The notes beneath the pieces were generated by a model, which was not told where the DNA came from, did not search any database, and saw nothing but the letters and a program-made list of their open reading frames with translations. From the NCBI GenBank assembly GCA_001724265.1, contig MEDY01000010.1:1-64000 (forward strand): DNA of 64,000 nt, in the 5' to 3' direction. Both the position numbers and the translations under genes were made by a program. Each line of letters begins with the position of its first letter. The stretch's first letter is position 1. This stretch comes from Rhizaria sp. SCN 62-66 (taxonomy: Eukaryota; Rhizaria, unplaced). Of the stretch, positions 44,801 to 59,800 are shown piece by piece.

Positions 44801-47800
44801 CGGTGACGCCGGCCGTGGCGAGGCAAGCATGAGTCTGGATTCGATCATTGACCAAGTCGCTGCCAGCACCGGACTGTACTCGTTGCCGCACGCCGCCAAG
44901 GACGCTGTTACAACTGCGACCACTAAGACAACGACGACAACCGTCACCACGATGACCATGACGACAACGACTACAACAACAACAGCACCTGCCGTTGCCG
45001 CTGTCAGTGCGACTGCTACAGCTGTCTCCGTCGTGGCTCAGTCGCAACAGCTGCTCCGTCAGCAGCCGCACGATCCGTTCCCGCGCTTACGCCGCCTCGT
45101 TGCCTCTTCTCGCCGCGCTGCCGCCGCCTCGCTGCTGCAGGCCGCGAAGCTTCTCGCCTCCCCCGCGACTGCCGGTTCTCTCTACAACCCCGCTCTCGCG
45201 CGCGCCCTGCTGCTGCGCGCCGTCGACGTCGCGCCTCTCGCCGAGTCAGACGCGCTCGCGCTCCTAGCGCTCCTGCTGCGCTGGGACCAGCACACTGCGG
45301 CGAACAGCGCCTGTGCGACTGCGACCCCCGAGTTTGTTGCTGATGCTGATCGGAATACCCTTGATGTTAGTGCTTGGGTGTCAACAGATGACGCAGCGCA
45401 CCCGCTGCCTTTGCCGTCCGAGCCCGACGCCGCATCGACTGCGAGCGCGCCGCCCGCAATGCTGCCGTTGCCGCCCGCCGCCCCGCTTACCCCTGGTGCC
45501 GTGTTGCCGCCGGCGCTGCTCTTTGTACCAGCATCCGCGACGCACGCCTCCACTGCGGGCCTCTACCGCGGCCTCAGCCTGCATGGCGCTGCGAACACCA
45601 ACAAAAACTGCAACGCGAGTGCCTCGCTTGCCGCGCTGTTCCCCGCGCCGTCGTCTCTCGTTAACAACGCATTTGCTCGCCTCACGCACCTCAACCTGAC
45701 CGGCAGTGGCCTGAGCTACTATTCGGGCGCTGCGCCCCCGCTGGCCGCCGCGTCTCTGTTTGCGGTTGCGTCGACGACGGGACCCTACGCCGCTCTGCCA
45801 CCGCCGGGCTCCGCGTTCGCCGCGCTACTGCAAACGCTGCGCGCAGCTGCAGGCGCTGTGCGCAGCGTCGTGTTGGACAAGAACCCTGGCATGGGCGAGG
45901 AGGGCGCGATCGCGGTCACTGAGCTTATTGCGCCGTACTCGTTCGTCACGTTTGTGCGCGCTCTCAAGGCGCATAGTCTGATCGCAAAGTTCGAGAACAA
46001 CGCTGCAAACGCGCTGACGTGCACTCACGCCAACTCGAATGACACGGACGACAAGAAGAAGAAGAAGTGGAGCAAGTCCTCTGAGGAAGACACTACAGTG
46101 CGTTTCTCCCCGCCTCCCGCATCGCCCCTCACGCTCGGCGGCCTGACTTCTCTCTCAATGCGCGACTGCTCCGTCGGTCCCATCGCGAGTCTCTATCTGG
46201 CCTTCGCGCTGGCCTCGCCCGACGGCCCGGTGTTGTCCCTGCTGAACCTCGGCGACAACCCGCTCGGAGAGACGCCTGCGCTGGCCATCGCCGCCGCCCT
46301 GCGCATCCGCGCGTCTGCGGCCGAGCTCACTGCCGCTGCAGCTATCTCAGAGGTACCTCACACTGCGACGTCGGTGAATACCGCGCACGATGAACTAAAG
46401 CCTGCTGTAACCGCAGGAGCCTTCTTCTCGAACTTCTCCGTGTTGTCTTCCGACTGCGCGCGCATGGCTAAGCACAACGCTGCTGTCACTGATGGCGTCG
46501 AGCGCCGCCGTCGCGCCGCGTATGAGGCCTTCTCGACTGCAACTGCCGACTCAGAAACCACTGGCGCCGATGTGGCGAGTGCGCCCACCACTGAGATTGA
46601 CGCAAGTGCCAGTGCCAGTGCCCTTGACGCATACATGGCGATGCTTAATGTTGACGACAACGCAGCCAGCAGCAATGCGAACGAGAACAATGAGGAGTCG
46701 ATTGAGGATGCTGTGACCCACAAGAACGCGCATGACGACGTGGCTAACCACGCGGTTGTTGCTGAGCCCACCGTCACGTTCGACGGCACGCCGTCGCTGC
46801 TGCCCTTGCTCGCCCCCGCGCCGCTGCCGCGCCCGACCGCGCTGCCCGCCGCCGCAGTGCTGCCGACGCACGTCTCCCTCGACGTCACCGGTGCCGGCGA
46901 CGGCGCCGCGGCCGCGTGGACCGCGCTGTTGCTGTCACTGCAGCTGCCTACGGTCGCCGGCACGCGCCCGCCGCCCGCCCCCACGGTGTTCCTCGGGGTG
47001 AGGGCGCTGGAGGGCCACGAGGACCGGTGGCGCGAGCAGCGGGCGGCTCGCAGTGAGTACCTCGCTCACGTGGCTGAAAAGAGTGCGGCCCAGTCTCGTG
47101 AGAACGCGTCTAAGGCGGCCCCCGAGATTGTGCACGAAGCCGCTGATGCCGTTAGCGACGCCACGTTGACTGCTCCTGTTGCTTCGAGTGCCGAGACCGC
47201 TGCTGAAGATACAGTTGTCCGCAAGTCCCCCACGCTGGCACCTGCCCTGCCCCGTGCCGCGCCGCCGCGCCTGCTGCCTTCGTCGCCCCCTCCCAAGCTC
47301 TCTGCCACAAGTACGGCGTCATCAGCTGGGGTTGATGCTCCAGCGAAGCCTCCGAGCGGCGCTGCGTCTCCCTTAGTTGCCGCGCTGCCTACAATCACCC
47401 TGTGGTTCCGTCGTCGTCCGCTGTCACTGCAGACGCGGCTCGACTTCTTGCACCCGCTGCTCACTCTGCCTGCGGCTGTGACCCGCTGCGACAAGGGTCA
47501 GAGTGGCAACGGTGACTGTGAGCAGTGCACTGAGGCGCGGAGTAAGAAGCAGCACTCTGGTGACTCGCAGCACTCCGTGTTGACGGTGCTGCTTCGCGGC
47601 AACGGCGTCGCGCCTACCCCTCTCGCGCTTGCACTCACGGAGGCACTGGATCAAGCCACGCACGAGCCCGAGTCGCATGTGGCTGACGCTGCGAAGAACT
47701 CTGCATCAGCAAGCGTCGAGAACGACGAGTTTGGTTGTGTTGTCTACCGCGCGCTGCCTGCGCCGCCTCGCGTCACCGAGCGCCGCCGTCCGACGCCGCT

Positions 47801-50800
47801 TCCTGCTCCTGTAGACGACGACCCGAACGGCGGAGATGGCGGTAACGACAATGACAAGACTGACGATAACATCGCATCGAAGCCTGCTACCTCTCGCCGC
47901 ACCGATAATAGCAAGACTGCCGCGAGGCAGAAGCAGTGGCAGTACCGGCTCCCCGCGCTCACCGTCGCCGACGCGCTGCCCCCACCGATCTCTGCCGCGG
48001 CTGCCGCGTGTCTCGACGCCGTGCTGCACCGCGTCGAGGCCTCGCGTGCCGCCGCCGCGACTCAGCCGCTGCTCGACGCGTTGTGCAGCCTGGCCTACGA
48101 CCCCGCGGCCGCTGTCTGCAGCGACGCTGACCTCGCTCTCTTCGGCCGCGTCCGCGCCTTGTACCGTGCGCACGCGAAGACGCACGCCGGCGTTGGCGCC
48201 AAGACCAAGGGCCGCGTTTTGATCCCGCCGCAGCTGCTCACGGTCGCCTGGGAGCGCCACCCGGCGCACCTCGCGTCGCGCGCGGCGGGCGTGATTGCGT
48301 GGAGCCACCGCACGGACGCTGCGGCAGCGACGGGCGCGCTTGAGGACGCCTCGCTGCTGCCCGCTGGAGCGGCCGCTGCGGCTGCACTTGCCGCCGGCCG
48401 CAATGGCTCAAGTGAGAGCACTGTGCTGGGATATGTCATGAGCGAAGATGGCACTGTAGACGGCGTTTCTGTGCCGCCTGTGCGTATTGCTCGTCTGACG
48501 TCTGCAAACCTTTCTACGGCTGCAACGGAGTCTGTCGCTGCGGTGCCTGTCTTTGTTGCGTCGAGTGAGGACGATACTGTCACTGCGGGCGCTGCGGTGC
48601 CGCTGCTGCAGCCGACTGCGGACGCGATGGTGCCTGCGTACTGGCTCCCGCTTGACTGCCCCGCGCCGGCCCGCAGCGGCATCGCTGCTGCAGTGCAACT
48701 GCTCACGACGTACCTTTCCAGTGATGTCGGGCAAGTGACTGTGAGCGAGGCGGCCGAGATCACTAACAGTGATCATAAGGCGTCCCTCGCTGCGGTTGCT
48801 GCTGGCATCGAGCGTCGTAAGCAGTTCTTGGCCGAGCACGAAGTCAAGTCGGAGTCTCATGTTAATGCATCCCACAGCAGTGGCAAGAACGACTCTCTGG
48901 AGAGCAATGCCTCCAATGCAGTGCTCGTGACTCTTGGCTCTGCGGCCGCGCCCGTGATGCCCCCGACTGCTGTCGGCTCCGCGCTGTCTCTGCTGCCGCC
49001 GGTCTGCGTGCTCCGCCACAAGATCCGGCCGCATCCTCTGTATGCCGCTCTCTGGGAGACTCTCTCGTCACTCTCTTCGCTCTTCACCACTGCGTCAGGC
49101 GCCGCCGACGCGCGCCCGGACAGTTCCGCGGTCCTGCACTCTGCTGCGAAGGCGCTCACGTGGCGCCTTGGCTACCTGGAGTCTCTTCTTATGCTTGCTC
49201 GTGCAGAGTCCGCTGCAGGTGACGCACGCGCCTCTCGCGCTGCGATCGCGATTTCTGCACTGATTCCCATTCTGTCGACGCTTGTGCTGTCTCTACGCCG
49301 TGCCATTGCGCGCGCCGCCGCGGTCTCCGCGCTCACTGCTCTCGCACACCGCCAGCGTGCCCTTATCGCAGCCCTCGTCGCCGCAGCCGCGCTCGTGGGC
49401 GCGTCGCCCGCTGCCACTGCTGCTGCCAGCGGGCTCACTGCCCCGCCGGTCTCGCTCGCGCCCGCCGCTGCGCGTGCGCTTGCCCACGGCCTCTGCGGGC
49501 CCGAGACGCAGCCGCTGATGATGCACTTGCTCACAACCGGCGCCGGTCGCTTTGTCGCGGAAGTGCTGTCCTCTGCGGCGATGCGCGTCGTGTTCCCGGA
49601 CCCGACGCTCGTCAGCACGGCGGCGGCGGACTCCACCGCGCCCGCTGTCCCCGCACTGCTGATTCCGGCGCTTCAGACGGCGACTGCAACTGTGGGCACC
49701 GCGTCCCTGGCTCACCTTGCCGCGGCGCTGTCTGCGCTCACTCCGACGGCGGCGGCGTCGCTCGCGGCCACGCTCGGCCTAGCTGCGCCTAACGCCGCCG
49801 TGACTGCGGCAGCTGCTGCTGCAGCGAGCGCTGCCGCCGCGCTCGCTGCCGCGAACGCTGACAGCGACGCCTCTGACAACGAGGGCGGCATCGGCGACGC
49901 TGCGGTTACTCACGCAGAGGCCCGCGCTGCCAAGCGGTCGACGGTGCGCTTCAGTGACGCGCCCAGCCGCACGCGCCGCGCTGCCGTCACGATTGCGCCT
50001 CCTATGCGCACCACCGGCGCGGCCGCTAATCGCGCGGCGACCGGCAGCGACAGTAACAACGGAGTGACCGTGAGCGCGGCGCTCGTGGCCGCGCTCTGTG
50101 ACCACCCGCTGCTCGACCCCGCCGGCACGGGTCGTCTGCGCCCGCACCCCGCCTCGTGCGCCGGCGACCCGCTGTTCTCGCACCCCTCGGCCCCCACGTC
50201 CCCCGTTCCCGGCGGCGCGACGGGCGCTGCGACGGCCTGCACTGCGGAGCACCTGCCCGCGCTCGGCTTCCCGGCGCCGCTGGGCACCAACCCCGCCGCG
50301 ATCATCGCGTTCCTTGCGCTCTGTGCGCGCACGCAGTCGTTCGCGCAGTCGGCGGTGCTCACAGTCACTGCCGGCGCGACGCTTGCTGGCGTCTTCTCTG
50401 CTGCTGATGCGGTGATGGATGGCGATGCAGGTGACGCTGCCAAGGAGAATGCAACCGTTGCGCGTTCGGCGGCGCTGGCAGCCGCGACAATGACTGCACC
50501 CTTGTGTGCGCAGGTCTCCCAGGTCTTAAAGAGCCTCACAACGGCGCTTGCATCCGCCGCCGAGACGGATGCAGACGTGCACGATGCTGACAGCAATAAT
50601 AGCTACGCTATGACTGATCGCTTTACGGATGCCTTTGGCAACAAGGTGACCGTCACCGCGCCCACAGCTGCCCCACTTACGCTCACGGCCGCTGCCCGCG
50701 CCGCGCCTGCGCTCGCGGCGTGCCAGCGCGCGCACGCCGCGGTGTCTGCAGTCGCTCGCGCGGCCCTAAAGGCCCGCAGTGCGCTGTGTGCAATGGTGAC

Positions 50801-53800
50801 AGAAGAGGCGTTTGTTCCTGTCGCGGAGAAGGCTGTGGCTGCACTCGTGACCCCCGCGAAGAGTGGACATGCGCAGCATGCTGAGAGTGTGTTCGCAAAC
50901 AAGGTTGTCGCTGTGTCGGATGGTGGCGTCAGTGACGTTGGCCACGCCGGTGACGACGACGATGATGATGGCGATAGTGACAGCGACAACGAGCGCGGCT
51001 TCGATAACAGTGACGTTCTGGCGAGTCCCACTGCGTTTGTCGCGTATGACGATGGCGACGATACCAGTGACTACGGAGATGATGAGGATGATGAAGCCGA
51101 CGACGACGATATCAGTAACTCTGGCACGGATGATAGCAATGAGGACTCGACCAGTGAAGACGAGTTCGACGCTCCCAAGCCCTCGAAAAATGGCAAGAGC
51201 ATCACTAATGTCAACACTCGCCGTGCGTTCCCCGCTACCGGCCCCCGTAGCAGCCCTGCTGCTGCCGCCGCTGTTCTGCCGCCGCCGGCCCCCGCTGGCT
51301 CGGCGTGGGCTCGTGGCTACCGTACCGCGTCGCTGCTCGCTACTGCGCGCGCAGCAAGCGCTGCAGCCAACGCTGCGGCTGGCCCCGTGACTGCAGAAGG
51401 TGATGCAGCAAGCGTCACCGTGTTGCTGCCTGCTCTCACGGCTGCAGTGCGTCTCGGCGCTACAGGCGCCTCGCTACTGCCACCGATCGAGGTTGGCGCG
51501 ACCAGGAGGCCAGCAGTCGCAGCGCCGCAGCCCTCTGCATCCACATCTGCATCTGCGATTACCAAGATCGACAGCTCTAGCGCTGACCATGGATCGACCA
51601 CTCAGAACCTGAGTGACGTCAAGACGGATCAGCCAAAGGGTAAGACGGACAAGCCTTTGCTGAAGGACTTTACAAAAAATGCCACGAACAAGAATGCTAA
51701 GAGTGCCGCTTCTAAGACTGCGCCTGCGAAGGACGACAGTGAGAGCGACGATGACGACTTCGAGCTGCCTCCTGAGCCCATGAGTGACTCTGATTCGAGC
51801 TCCGACTCCGATGCTGACTCGAACGCGCGCGAGAGTGAGGCCAAGAGCAACCCTTTTGCCAAGAAGTCCACGGTTGTCGTCCCAGAGCCTGCTGAGAGCT
51901 TCATCAAGAGCGGTGCTCCCGAGACAGCGACTTTGAGCGCGGACACTGTCGACACGTCAATCGCGCAAGGCGCGCCTCAAACAGCAACTGCTGACGTCGA
52001 CTTCTTTGCTGCCGCTGCGGCCGGTCGTGGCCGCGGTCGCGCCGGCGCCGCGCCGCCGCCCGTCCCCGCCCCTGTTCCGGCCACAGTCACCACGACGACA
52101 ACGGTCACGACCACCACCACGACAACAACGACGATGACCACGACCGCCGAGGTCGATGTTGCTGCGGCGGCTGCGAGCGGCATCGCCCCCGGTGCGCCGA
52201 CCGTCGAGATCGCCGATGAGTTCCCGGCCTCACCCTCCGCCGGCGGGGACGCTAGTGGCCGGCCGCGCATCGGCAGCGTCGCTGACCGCGCCTCGCGCTG
52301 GGAGCAGCGCTCGCCCTCGGCCTCTGTCTCCGCCGCCCCCGGATCGCCGGGCGCTGTTAACAGTAGCAGCTCTGGCAGTGCTGCTGCCCGCAGTGCCGCG
52401 CTCTCGAATGCCACCGCGCCCTTTGCGCCCGCGTCGCCGTTCGCGACCGCCCCCGGCTCCCGCGGCACTGGCGCTACGAGTGCTGGCGCGACTGCGGTGG
52501 AGACGCGGCCCCGTGGTGCATCATCGCTGGTGAAGGGTCTCGCGAGCCGGTTCCAGCAGATTTCGCCGTCGCAAGATCATCAGCGCCGCTTCAACTTTGC
52601 TTCCGACAATGCCGCTGACTCTGCTAATGCATCCAGCATTGCTGTCGCAAGTAATGCTGCCGATGAGTCTGCGGCTGTTGATGCCCCTGCAAAGTTGGCT
52701 AAGATCAGGACAAAGACGAGTTGTGATGCGGATAACGAGAGCGATGACGAGGATACGCCGCTCACTGTGAGCGCGCACCTTGCTGCATCCGCCGCGGCGC
52801 ACCGCACCGCTCGGGCGAGCGTCACAGCTGCGGGCCCGCGCGGCAGCGTTGCTCGCGGCAGCGTTAATATCACTGCGAGCGGCCACCATGGGAGCGTCAC
52901 TGGTCCTCGTGGCAGTGTCAGTGGCCCCCGCGGCAGTATCACTGCGGCGCCGCGTGGCAGCATCAGCGGTCCCCGCGGCAGCATCAGCGCCGCTCCTCGC
53001 GGCAGTGTCTCGGCCGCGGCGGGCCCTCGCGGCAGCATCGCGCTTGCTCGTGGCAGCATCTCGGCCGCCGCGACCGCTGCCGCCGCGGTGGCGAGCGCGC
53101 CCCGCGCCAGCTTGACTGTGGGCATGGGCCCTCGCGGCAGTCTTGTCATGCTGCCGACACCGACTGTACGCGGCTCTGTTGCGCTCGGCTTTGCTATGGA
53201 GCCTCTCGTCGACGCGGCTGCTCTCGCCGAGTATGACAACGCGATCGCTGAGTACAATGCCGATATGGATGCTGACGGCAACGCGATGGGTTCTTACAAC
53301 GCCGCTGCTGCAACTCGCAGTGAGGGCGCTGATAACACTGGTCGCCGTCCCCGCCGTCGTCGTGTCGGGGCCTTCGCGCACGCCAACTGCTCTCTTTGCG
53401 CTGCGGTTGTGACTGCCTCACAGTCGTCGCAGGCAGCGGCGGTGTCGCAGTCCCTGTGGGCTGTTGCAGCCCCCGACGCGCTACAGCTGCTCACGGTCGC
53501 TGAGAAGCAGTGGGTTGTTACCGCGCTGCCCGCTCTCACCTGCCTTGCTCCGGCCCTGTTTGGCGCTTCCGCGCCTGCTTCGAGCACCGCCACTGACAGC
53601 ACGAGCGCTATCACCGGGACTGAGCAGAACGCTCTCACAGCGCCCGGTGCGGCTCTGACAGCCACTGCGTTCCCGTCCTACACCGAGTACGGTTCTGCGT
53701 TGCTGCTCAAGTCACCCCTGCTGCACGCCGTCACACTGCATCACGTCACGCGCGCGTGCCATCTTATGGCCGCGCACGGGCTCGACACGCTCCCGCTGCC

Positions 53801-56800
53801 CGCCACGCTCGCGCCCTTCGCCGCCCTGTCTGCAGCCGCGCCTGCTGTTGCGCCGACCGCGGCCGTCGCGCTTGCTGAGGCGGAAGCCAGTCTGCTGCGT
53901 GCGTTCGCTCTCTGCCCTGCTATCCCGGTTACGCTTGTGCTCCTCCGCCGCTGCCGCACCGCTGCGCGCGCACTTCCGGTTATGCTGTCTGCGGCCGACG
54001 CGTCTGACCTGAGCACCTGCACTGTCAGCGGCAAGAACGGCGTTGCTAGTAGTAGTAGCGCTGACGAAGCGCTCTCGCTGCTCTTGAGCTCGCAAGCAAC
54101 GCCATATTCTCGCGCCACAGCGTTCGCGACCCCCGTGCTCGCTTCAGCGACGCCGGCGCTACTCCGCGCAGTCTCGCTCACTACAACGACCGGTTCCCTT
54201 AGCGGCGCTGGCAGCAACGGCGCTGTGACGTCTCGCGGCGTTGCCGCACTGGTGTCCGCACTTATGACGCGTGGCGACCGCTCGCTCGCGCATCTCAACG
54301 TCAGTGGTAACCCTCGTCTTGGTGACACTGGTCTGGCGCTTCTGCTGCCTCTTCTCTTCCCTTCATCTGCCTCCACAGTGTGCAGCTCAAGTCGTGTTAC
54401 ATCGACCGCAGATGCCCGCCCTGCCATCCGCTCTCTGTCCGCGTGTGGCATCGGTGCTTCAGAGTTCTCTGCAACCGCTCTCGCTGCCGCGCTTGCGTGC
54501 GCGTCGCCACGCTTCACCTCTCTCGAGCGCCTCGACCTGTCTTCAAACCCGCTCGGCGACGACGGCGGCGCTGCGCTTCTCACAGTCATCCCACGGTCCC
54601 CCGCCGGCCTACTGCTGCGTTCAGTCTTCCTGCGCGAATGCGACCTGGGCCCCAAGTCCGCCCGTTCTGCGCTGCGCGCGCTCGCCGCGTCGCCGTTGCT
54701 GGCCCGCGTGGACATGGAGGCCTGCCCCGCGCTGATGCATGCGCCGGTGTGGGCGCCCGGCGCGCTGGTGCCGCCGTTCTCGGCCGCGCTTGTCGGCATG
54801 CCGTTCGGCCCCCAGTCGGGCTCGCTGGGCGGCCAGGTCGAGGCGTGCGGTATGGAGCAGCGCAGGCAGTGGGCGCACTGGCAGCATGTGGTTGACGCGA
54901 TTCTAGCCACGAACATCGCGGTCAAGGGCGCTGGAAACGCGAACTTTGCGGATTTTTTGAGTGGCAAGACATCGCCGATGTTGTTTGCGCCGCTGCCGTC
55001 GACGGCCGCACTGCTCCGCGTGCGCGGCCTAACTTCTGATGCCGTATTGACGCAGCTGCACAAGCACATCCTGTCTCTGCCGATCGAGGCCTACGTGACT
55101 GCCGTTGATGCTGCGCTCGCCGACCCTCTGCGCACGCCCACGGCCGGCGATCGCGACAGCGCGCATGCTGTCATGATGCCGGCCTTCAACGGCAACATCG
55201 GCACTTTTGGTGCTCCTTCCACTGTTTCCGCATCTGTTGCTGTTGCACGCGCGCAAGCAGCGGTCCATGCGTTCGCAGTGTTCCGTGCCATGGGCGGGCA
55301 CTTAAGTCAAGCTGCGGCCCGCCTCGCGCGCGCTGTTGCTACGATCCGCACCGCGCGTAACACCGCGACCGGCGTTTATGTGGCTGCGACCGCGTTCTCG
55401 ACTGCAGCCACGTCGCTTCCGCGCTGGCTCGCCGCCGGCACCGCGCAGCCACCGTTCTTGCTGACCGCGTACACTGAGCTCGCACTGCTGCTGCCGCGCC
55501 TGCTCGCGCTCTGCGCTCACGTGCCTGCCGCCGCTGCAGCTCCCGTCATCGCTCAGCCTGCCGGCATGTCTTCTGACGCCGCCACGCCGCTGTTGACTGC
55601 CGGTCTGGGCAACATCGCGGTTGCGATGCAGCAGCCGTTCCTGCCCCTGTGGCTTCTGTCCGCGGCTGAGCTCGCCGCCTCTGTCACGAAGCACGTCTCT
55701 GTCCGCCTCGCTGCGGCCCGTGACTTGGCGTCCGGTGACGAGGCCCGTCTCACTGCCGCCGCGAAGCGCGCCAGCAATAGTACTCCCACCGCGACCGCGA
55801 ACGGGGGCGGTGGTGCGGACAGCGCTGCCGTGTCGGTGGCCAACGTCGGCCTGCTTGACGAAGCGATTGCTATTGTACACGCTGATTTTGGCATGATCAC
55901 GAGCTTTACTACGACTGCGCTTTCGCCGACCAACAGCTCCGTGTCGGAGGCGCACCACGCCGGGTCTCAGGATCACAACGTTGTGGCCACCGGCATGACT
56001 GCGGCTGAGCCCGTGTCGCCGGTCGCCAGCACCGCGTTCACGCACGACGACGACGACCTGGAGAGTGCCTTCGCCCGCGTTCAGTCTGCGCCTGTACCGG
56101 CCCCCTTGAAGCAGTCTCCGTTTGCTCCGTCCACGATCGACCAGGCTTCATCCTCCGCGGCTGAGACTGCAGCTGCGACTACCGCTTCATCGTCCGGTGC
56201 AGCCGCCGCTGTTTCCGCACTGCGTGGCGGGCTCTGCCACCCGCGCCACCTGCCTGTCGCGCTGCAGACTGCGATTGCGCGTGCGCGCACGACTGTGGGC
56301 GCGTTGGGTCCCCGCCGGCTGCGCTGCGTCGACGGACTTGGACAGCTGCGTCAGAAGCTCTCAGCGCTCGCGACCGCGGCGGCTGCCGTTGCTGCGGAGG
56401 CCGCAGCAGGCGCGCGCGACGAGTCGGAGCGCGGGCCTGCGGTGACGGCTGCGCAGACACTGGGACTGCTCGCAAACACCGTCGGTGAGGTCGCGCATAA
56501 TGGCATTCGCGGCAAGGAGCAGATCGCGGCGCTTGTTGCGATCGGCGTTGACGAGGCCATCGCAGAGGTTCTTTGGGATGAGGAGGAGCATGAGGCTGCT
56601 AGCAGCAACAACAAGTCTTCTGCGAAGCACGCTGGCGCTCATGTGAGCAAGCTCTCGTTTGAGAGCGATGCTAAGACGGACACTGCTAGCACTGCCGCTA
56701 GCGGCATGAAGCCGACTGAAGCAAAGGCAAGCAAGTCCGCGTCATCCAACCCCTTTGATGATGGCAACTCTGATGGCGAGAAGTCTGACGCTTCTGATAA

Positions 56801-59800
56801 GAGCGATGGCAGTGATGCCAATGGAGATAGCGACGGCGACATCAGCAACCTGTTTAACAAGAAGGCTAGTAGTTTTAAGAAGCTTGCTACTGCTGATTCT
56901 GACTCGGAGGCCGAGGCTGACTTCGATCTCAACTCAGACTCAGACTCCGACGATATTAACAGTCATAAGAAGTCCACTGGCGTGCACGCGTCTTCGTCGC
57001 CGCGCGCGACCGTGGTCTCCCGCGCTGAACACGCTGTGCGCCGCGCGTGGCGGTCAGTCTATTCCATCACTGGTCTCAACCCCAACGCTGTGCATATACA
57101 CAGTCAAGCGCACGCACACGGCGACCCGTTGTCTCCGATCAAGCCGTCGGCGCTCGACCGTTTCCTACCATGGCGCCAGAAGCAACGGCAGCAACAGCAG
57201 CAGCAACAGCACCCTCACCAGCAGCAGCACCAGCAGCAGCCCGGTGGCGGCGTGTGGGTGCCGCAGTCGCTGCGCCGCTACGAGGGCCACCGCGCCGTGC
57301 TCGCCCGCCGCCCGCTCGCCAAGGCGCTGGAAGACCTCGCCGAGATCGCAGAGGAGGGCCGCGCCGTGCTGCGCTCGCTCCCGCGCCACTTCAATCTCTA
57401 CACACCCGGCGCGCCCGGCGCTCCCGGCGACGTCAACGCCGGCGCCGACGCCGAGTGGGTGAGCGAGCCAGGGCTGTACGTCTGGTCCTGCTTGTTCGCG
57501 CAATTCCACGCGCGCATTCTCTACCTCTTTGCAGCGCGCTTCCACATGCCGCTTGGCGGCTCATCCTCCAGCACCGAATACTCACCGGCGGACATCCTGC
57601 GCTTGTCGGCCTGGCTGCGTGAGTTTGCCCGCACGCAGCACGCTATTGCTGCCGCCACGCTGCCCGCTGCCGCACCTGCCGCACTGTCCGCTGGCGCCGC
57701 TCAGGGTCCCAAGGGCACTGCGACCGCGCTCGCGGCGTTGATGGCGTACTGCCCGTCGTTCACCGCTGTGACGCGGAACGACCTGCCCCCGCCTCCGCCG
57801 CGCGCTGCTGAGGGCGCATACGTCTCGTCGCATCAGGCCGCGGTTGCTGCGGCGACGCTCAAGATGCCCCGTGGCGCGCTGTTGCGCGCGGCGCCCGCGG
57901 CTGTTACCGCCGCGGCAGCGCTGCTCGCCGGCGCAGGCACACACACGCATCACCTGATGTACCCGCTTACTGTCACTGCCACTGCGGCTGCCGCGGGTGC
58001 CCATTCCAACGCTATTGCGAACTCCGTGACCGACAGCGCCGCGCTTCCCGCTATCTCGCCACTGTTCGTGCTCAACTTTGCCCGCACCGACATGCCCGCC
58101 GCGGCGTGCACCGCGCAGACGCTCGCGTACGCGCGCGCTGTCGACTCGCGCTACGTCGCCGCCACGCGCCTGCGTCTGATGCAGTGGGCGTCGAGTGCGC
58201 TGCGCGTCGAGCAAGACCGCTTGCTCACGCTCGCTGCGCCTCCGGTCACCGTCGACGCGACCGCAGCCGGGACCACTACGGGCGCTGAGAAGAGCGCCGG
58301 CGGCTCTGCCACGGACAAGGCTGGCCAGCGTCGCGTGCTGCGCCAGCTCACTGCCTCGGGCCGCCGCATCAACCACACGTGCCAGAACGCAGACGTGCCC
58401 GCTGGCGACGACTGCCACTGCGACGTGTTCGTGTATGATTCGCGCGGCTTCGTGCGCACGACGGCACCGGAGGACTTGTTCTCTGCGCTAGCTGTGGCGC
58501 TGCCTGAGCTCTGGCGCGCCTCGCTCGCAGGCCTCTCTGCGCCTGCTCTTGGTCTTGGTGATGCCACTGCTGGCGCCTCGAAGGTCGTGCGCAGCAGTAG
58601 TGGCTATGATAGCTGCAATGGCGCGACCGTTAGTGTGTATGCGTTGTCTCGTCTCACGCACAGCTACCTTGAGGCCGCGCCCGCTGCTGATGAAAGTGAC
58701 TCAGCGCCCTGTGCCACGACTCTCGCGTCCGCCGCGCTTGACGACGGCGCCGACGCCGTTGAGCTGCCCTGGCCTGTGCCGGGCTCCTTCATGCTCGCAG
58801 CGGTCGCGTGCGTCACGGACGTTGTCAGCATGTTCCAGCGCAACCTCACTGCGCTCTCTGGCATTTCACCCGCTGCAGCTGCTGCTGCCGCCGCCGCTGC
58901 TAACACAGTCAACTCCAACGCAACTGGCATTGCGATCGCGCCTCACCGCGCCGCTGCTGCCCTTGCCGCCGCCGCGTCGTCTGGTGCGCTGTCGCTTACG
59001 CAAGCGCCTGCCTCTGCTCACGGCACGGCTGGTGATGCAAACGGCACTAGTGGGAATGCAGCGGCTGCGGGTGGTGGCGCGTCCTCTGCCGCTGCCATCA
59101 CGCGCTGGGCGCAGATGCAACGCGCGCTGGAGACCGCGCGCGCCGCGCACGCTACCGCTGCTGTTGCAACTGCAACGGCCAACGGGAGAATGAATAACAC
59201 AATGGGCCACGGTGCGAGTGCCCATGAGAGCACCCTTGAGTCTATCCAGAGTGCGATCGTGTCGTCTGGTCCCGTTTTCCCTGCTTTCTTCACCACTGCC
59301 ATCAACGCTGCCACGAACCACGGCCACGACGAACACAGCAACGCCGCGCCGTCGCCCGCCTCTGTTGCGCGCATCACAAGTGACCTGCTCGGCGCCGCCG
59401 GCACGCTGCCTCGCATCGCGCTTGTGGTGCGCTACTTGCACGCGCAGATCAACAACTGCAGCGAATATGCGCGCCGCCTGGTTCGCGAGTGCGGTGAGAA
59501 GGCTGTGGCGCATATGGACAGCACGTACTCTACGCTTCTCCGCAAGAACAGCAGTGTACGCGGACAGACTGCAGTTACTGCCGCGACGCAGAGTGTCTTC
59601 TCTGATACCATCGATGCATGTGCGAAGGAGCCTTCCGGCTTGACTTTTTACAGTGAGGTCTTCATTGACGCTCTCACTGCAGCACGCACTGCTGCACAGA
59701 AAAAGTCGCTCGTTAAGACCGTTTCTAACTCAACATTGACTGCATCCGACGCTGTCGCCACCGCGCGCTTGCGCCGCGCGTACCACTGCGAACGCTCTGC

